NCBI GenBank assembly: GCA_019241735.1 | Contig: JAFAWN010000455.1 | Coordinates: 1 to 6,520 of the forward strand | From: Terriglobales bacterium | Lineage (GTDB): Bacteria > Acidobacteriota > Terriglobia > Terriglobales > Acidobacteriaceae | Length of the DNA stretch: 6,520 nt | Direction of reading: 5' to 3' | Part shown: positions 5,399 through 6,520 of the stretch, in pieces | How the letters are laid out: every line of letters begins with the position of its first letter | Position numbering within the stretch: the first letter of the stretch is position 1 | Notes under the pieces: generated by a model | What the model was told of the DNA's origin: nothing | The model's input: the letters and a program-made list of their open reading frames with translations, nothing else | The model's database searches: none | Position numbers and translations under genes: made by a program

Positions 5399-6475
5399 GT
5401 GCTCCGAAATTCCATTCTGGTTACTGGCGGGGCCGGCTTTATCGGCTCGAATTTCATTCTTAATTGGCTGCGTGCCGGAAGCGGCGGAGACGCCATCGTC
5501 AACGTTGACAACCTCACTTATGCAGGAAACTTGGAGAATCTGGAGAAAATCTCTTCGGATCCGCGCTACACGTTTGCAAAAGGGGACATTGTTGACCGCC
5601 GATTAATCGCTGAAGTGCTGGCCCAACATGCGCCTCGAGCCATTGTTCACTTTGCGGCCGAGAGCCATGTGGACCGCTCCATCCACGGCCCCGATGACTT
5701 TATCCGCACCAACGTAAATGGGACTTTCAGCTTGTTGGAGGAATCGCGGGCATATTGGAACGAGTTGGAAGGAGAAAAGAAACGCGATTTCCGTTTTTTA
5801 CACGTGTCCACCGATGAGGTTTACGGCTCGCTCACAGCGGATGACCCGGCTTTCACGGAAACGACGGCATATGCTCCGAACAGCCCGTATTCGGCGTCCA
5901 AGGCGGCTTCGGACCATCTTGTGCGCGCCTACCATCACACCTACGGCCTGCCCACTCTGACCACCAACTGCTCGAACAATTACGGGCCGTTCCAGTTTCC
6001 GGAGAAACTGATTCCATTGACCATCCTGAATGCGCTAGCTGGCAAACCTATTCCGGTTTATGGGGATGGAAAAAATGTTCGCGACTGGTTGTATGTGGAA
6101 GATCACTGCGAGGCTATTTGCGCGGTGCTGCACCACGGCAGAATCGGGGAAACCTACAACATTGGCGGCATGAACGAGAAGACTAACCTAGAGATCGTTG
6201 ATTCCATCTGTTCGGCGCTTGATACGATGCGCCCTAATGATTCAGTCGTTCCGCATAGCCACCTCATCAAATTCGTGGCGGACCGGCCCGGGCACGATCG
6301 ACGCTATGCGATGGACATCGGGAAGATCAAAGCGGAATTAGGATGGACGCCACGCCACAGTTTTGAAACAGGCATCCGCGAGACGGTCGAATGGTATCTG
6401 GCCAACAGCGCGTGGATCGCCGGGGTTACTAGCGGAAGCTATCGGCAGTGGATGGCGAAGCAATATTCTCTCTAA
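5399..6475 (+). CDS. rfbB: dTDP-glucose 4,6-dehydratase
   Basis: RfbB (also RmlB) converts dTDP-glucose to dTDP-4-keto-6-deoxyglucose in the cytoplasm with bound NAD+. This is the second step towards dTDP-L-rhamnose and other deoxysugars used in O-antigen or exopolysaccharide. The 358-residue protein is of normal family length (about 340-360). It is an extended short-chain dehydrogenase. The N-terminal Rossmann motif TGGAGFIG (9-16) has the GxxGxxG glycines and is followed by VDNLTYAGN with Asp37. HFAAESHVDRS (84-94) and the catalytic triplet Thr138-Asp139-Glu140 in STDEVYG come next. The YxxxK pair is Tyr164 and Lys168 in YSASK. TTNCSNNYGP (188-197) and YGDGKNVRDWLYVEDH (221-236) are the substrate-domain signatures. 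The GTG start is forced: an in-frame TAG immediately precedes it and the Rossmann strand begins five residues later. No Shine-Dalgarno is present at a usual distance; GAAGGA lies 22 bases upstream. No rfbA, rfbC or rfbD is in the window. Confidence 0.97.
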   Translation: MLRNSILVTGGAGFIGSNFILNWLRAGSGGDAIVNVDNLTYAGNLENLEKISSDPRYTFAKGDIVDRRLIAEVLAQHAPRAIVHFAAESHVDRSIHGPDDFIRTNVNGTFSLLEESRAYWNELEGEKKRDFRFLHVSTDEVYGSLTADDPAFTETTAYAPNSPYSASKAASDHLVRAYHHTYGLPTLTTNCSNNYGPFQFPEKLIPLTILNALAGKPIPVYGDGKNVRDWLYVEDHCEAICAVLHHGRIGETYNIGGMNEKTNLEIVDSICSALDTMRPNDSVVPHSHLIKFVADRPGHDRRYAMDIGKIKAELGWTPRHSFETGIRETVEWYLANSAWIAGVTSGSYRQWMAKQYSL

Positions 6476-6476
6476 G

Positions 6477-6520
6477 ATGCCCAATCCTAATCATTCTTCC
6501 TCATCCAGCGCACCGCCGGC
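6477..6520 (+). CDS. Possible start of the next gene downstream of rfbB (truncated by the window)
   Basis: An ATG one base after the rfbB stop opens a frame that stays open to the right edge, 14 codons reading MPNPNHSSSSSAPP. The near-zero spacing suggests an operon partner translated by coupling with rfbB. A low-complexity Ser/Pro N-terminus is compatible with a disordered cytoplasmic lead-in, as found in some envelope or polysaccharide proteins, but is too short to identify. No clear Shine-Dalgarno precedes it, so the real start could lie beyond the window. Confidence 0.35.
   Translation, partial: MPNPNHSSSSSAPP

Overview
The window looks like part of an exopolysaccharide or cell-envelope locus from a Gram-negative bacterium, most likely an Acidobacteriota member. 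That assignment is an inference. It rests on the exosortase with the active-site stretch ECSSIRSS, the cluster of secreted choice-of-anchor D (ASH-type) proteins, the lipoprotein signal and the moderate-to-high GC content. No rRNA or other taxonomic marker is present.

Layout from left to right. (1) Positions 2-871 (+) hold an exosortase/archaeosortase-family membrane transpeptidase with its Cys-Arg-His triad intact; its N-terminus lies beyond the left edge. (2) Positions 929-4974 (-) hold three co-oriented paralogues, all on the strand opposite to their neighbours. Read in the direction of transcription they carry 4, 3 and 1 immunoglobulin-like ASH/choice-of-anchor D domains, each followed by one C-terminal fibronectin type III (FN3) domain. 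The two larger proteins have ordinary Sec signal peptides and the smallest has a lipoprotein signal. None ends in a PEP-CTERM-like tail. (3) Positions 4975-5398 form a 424-base divergent intergenic region. It holds a clear Shine-Dalgarno for the leftward gene, a candidate promoter for the rightward gene, and a short stretch resembling the 3' end of a tRNA. (4) Positions 5399-6475 (+) hold rfbB, dTDP-glucose 4,6-dehydratase, complete with all family motifs. (5) An ATG one base after the rfbB stop opens a reading frame that runs off the right edge and may be the next gene of the same operon.

How the parts may work together (inference): rfbB supplies dTDP-4-keto-6-deoxyglucose for deoxysugars such as rhamnose in a surface polysaccharide. 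Exosortases usually sit in such polysaccharide loci and process PEP-CTERM proteins bound for the envelope or matrix. The three ASH-FN3 proteins are plausible extracellular or periplasmic scaffold, adhesin or matrix proteins of the same surface layer, but they lack the exosortase sorting tail. The most notable feature is this domain-number ladder of paralogues, in which the last ASH domain plus FN3 forms a distinct conserved module.
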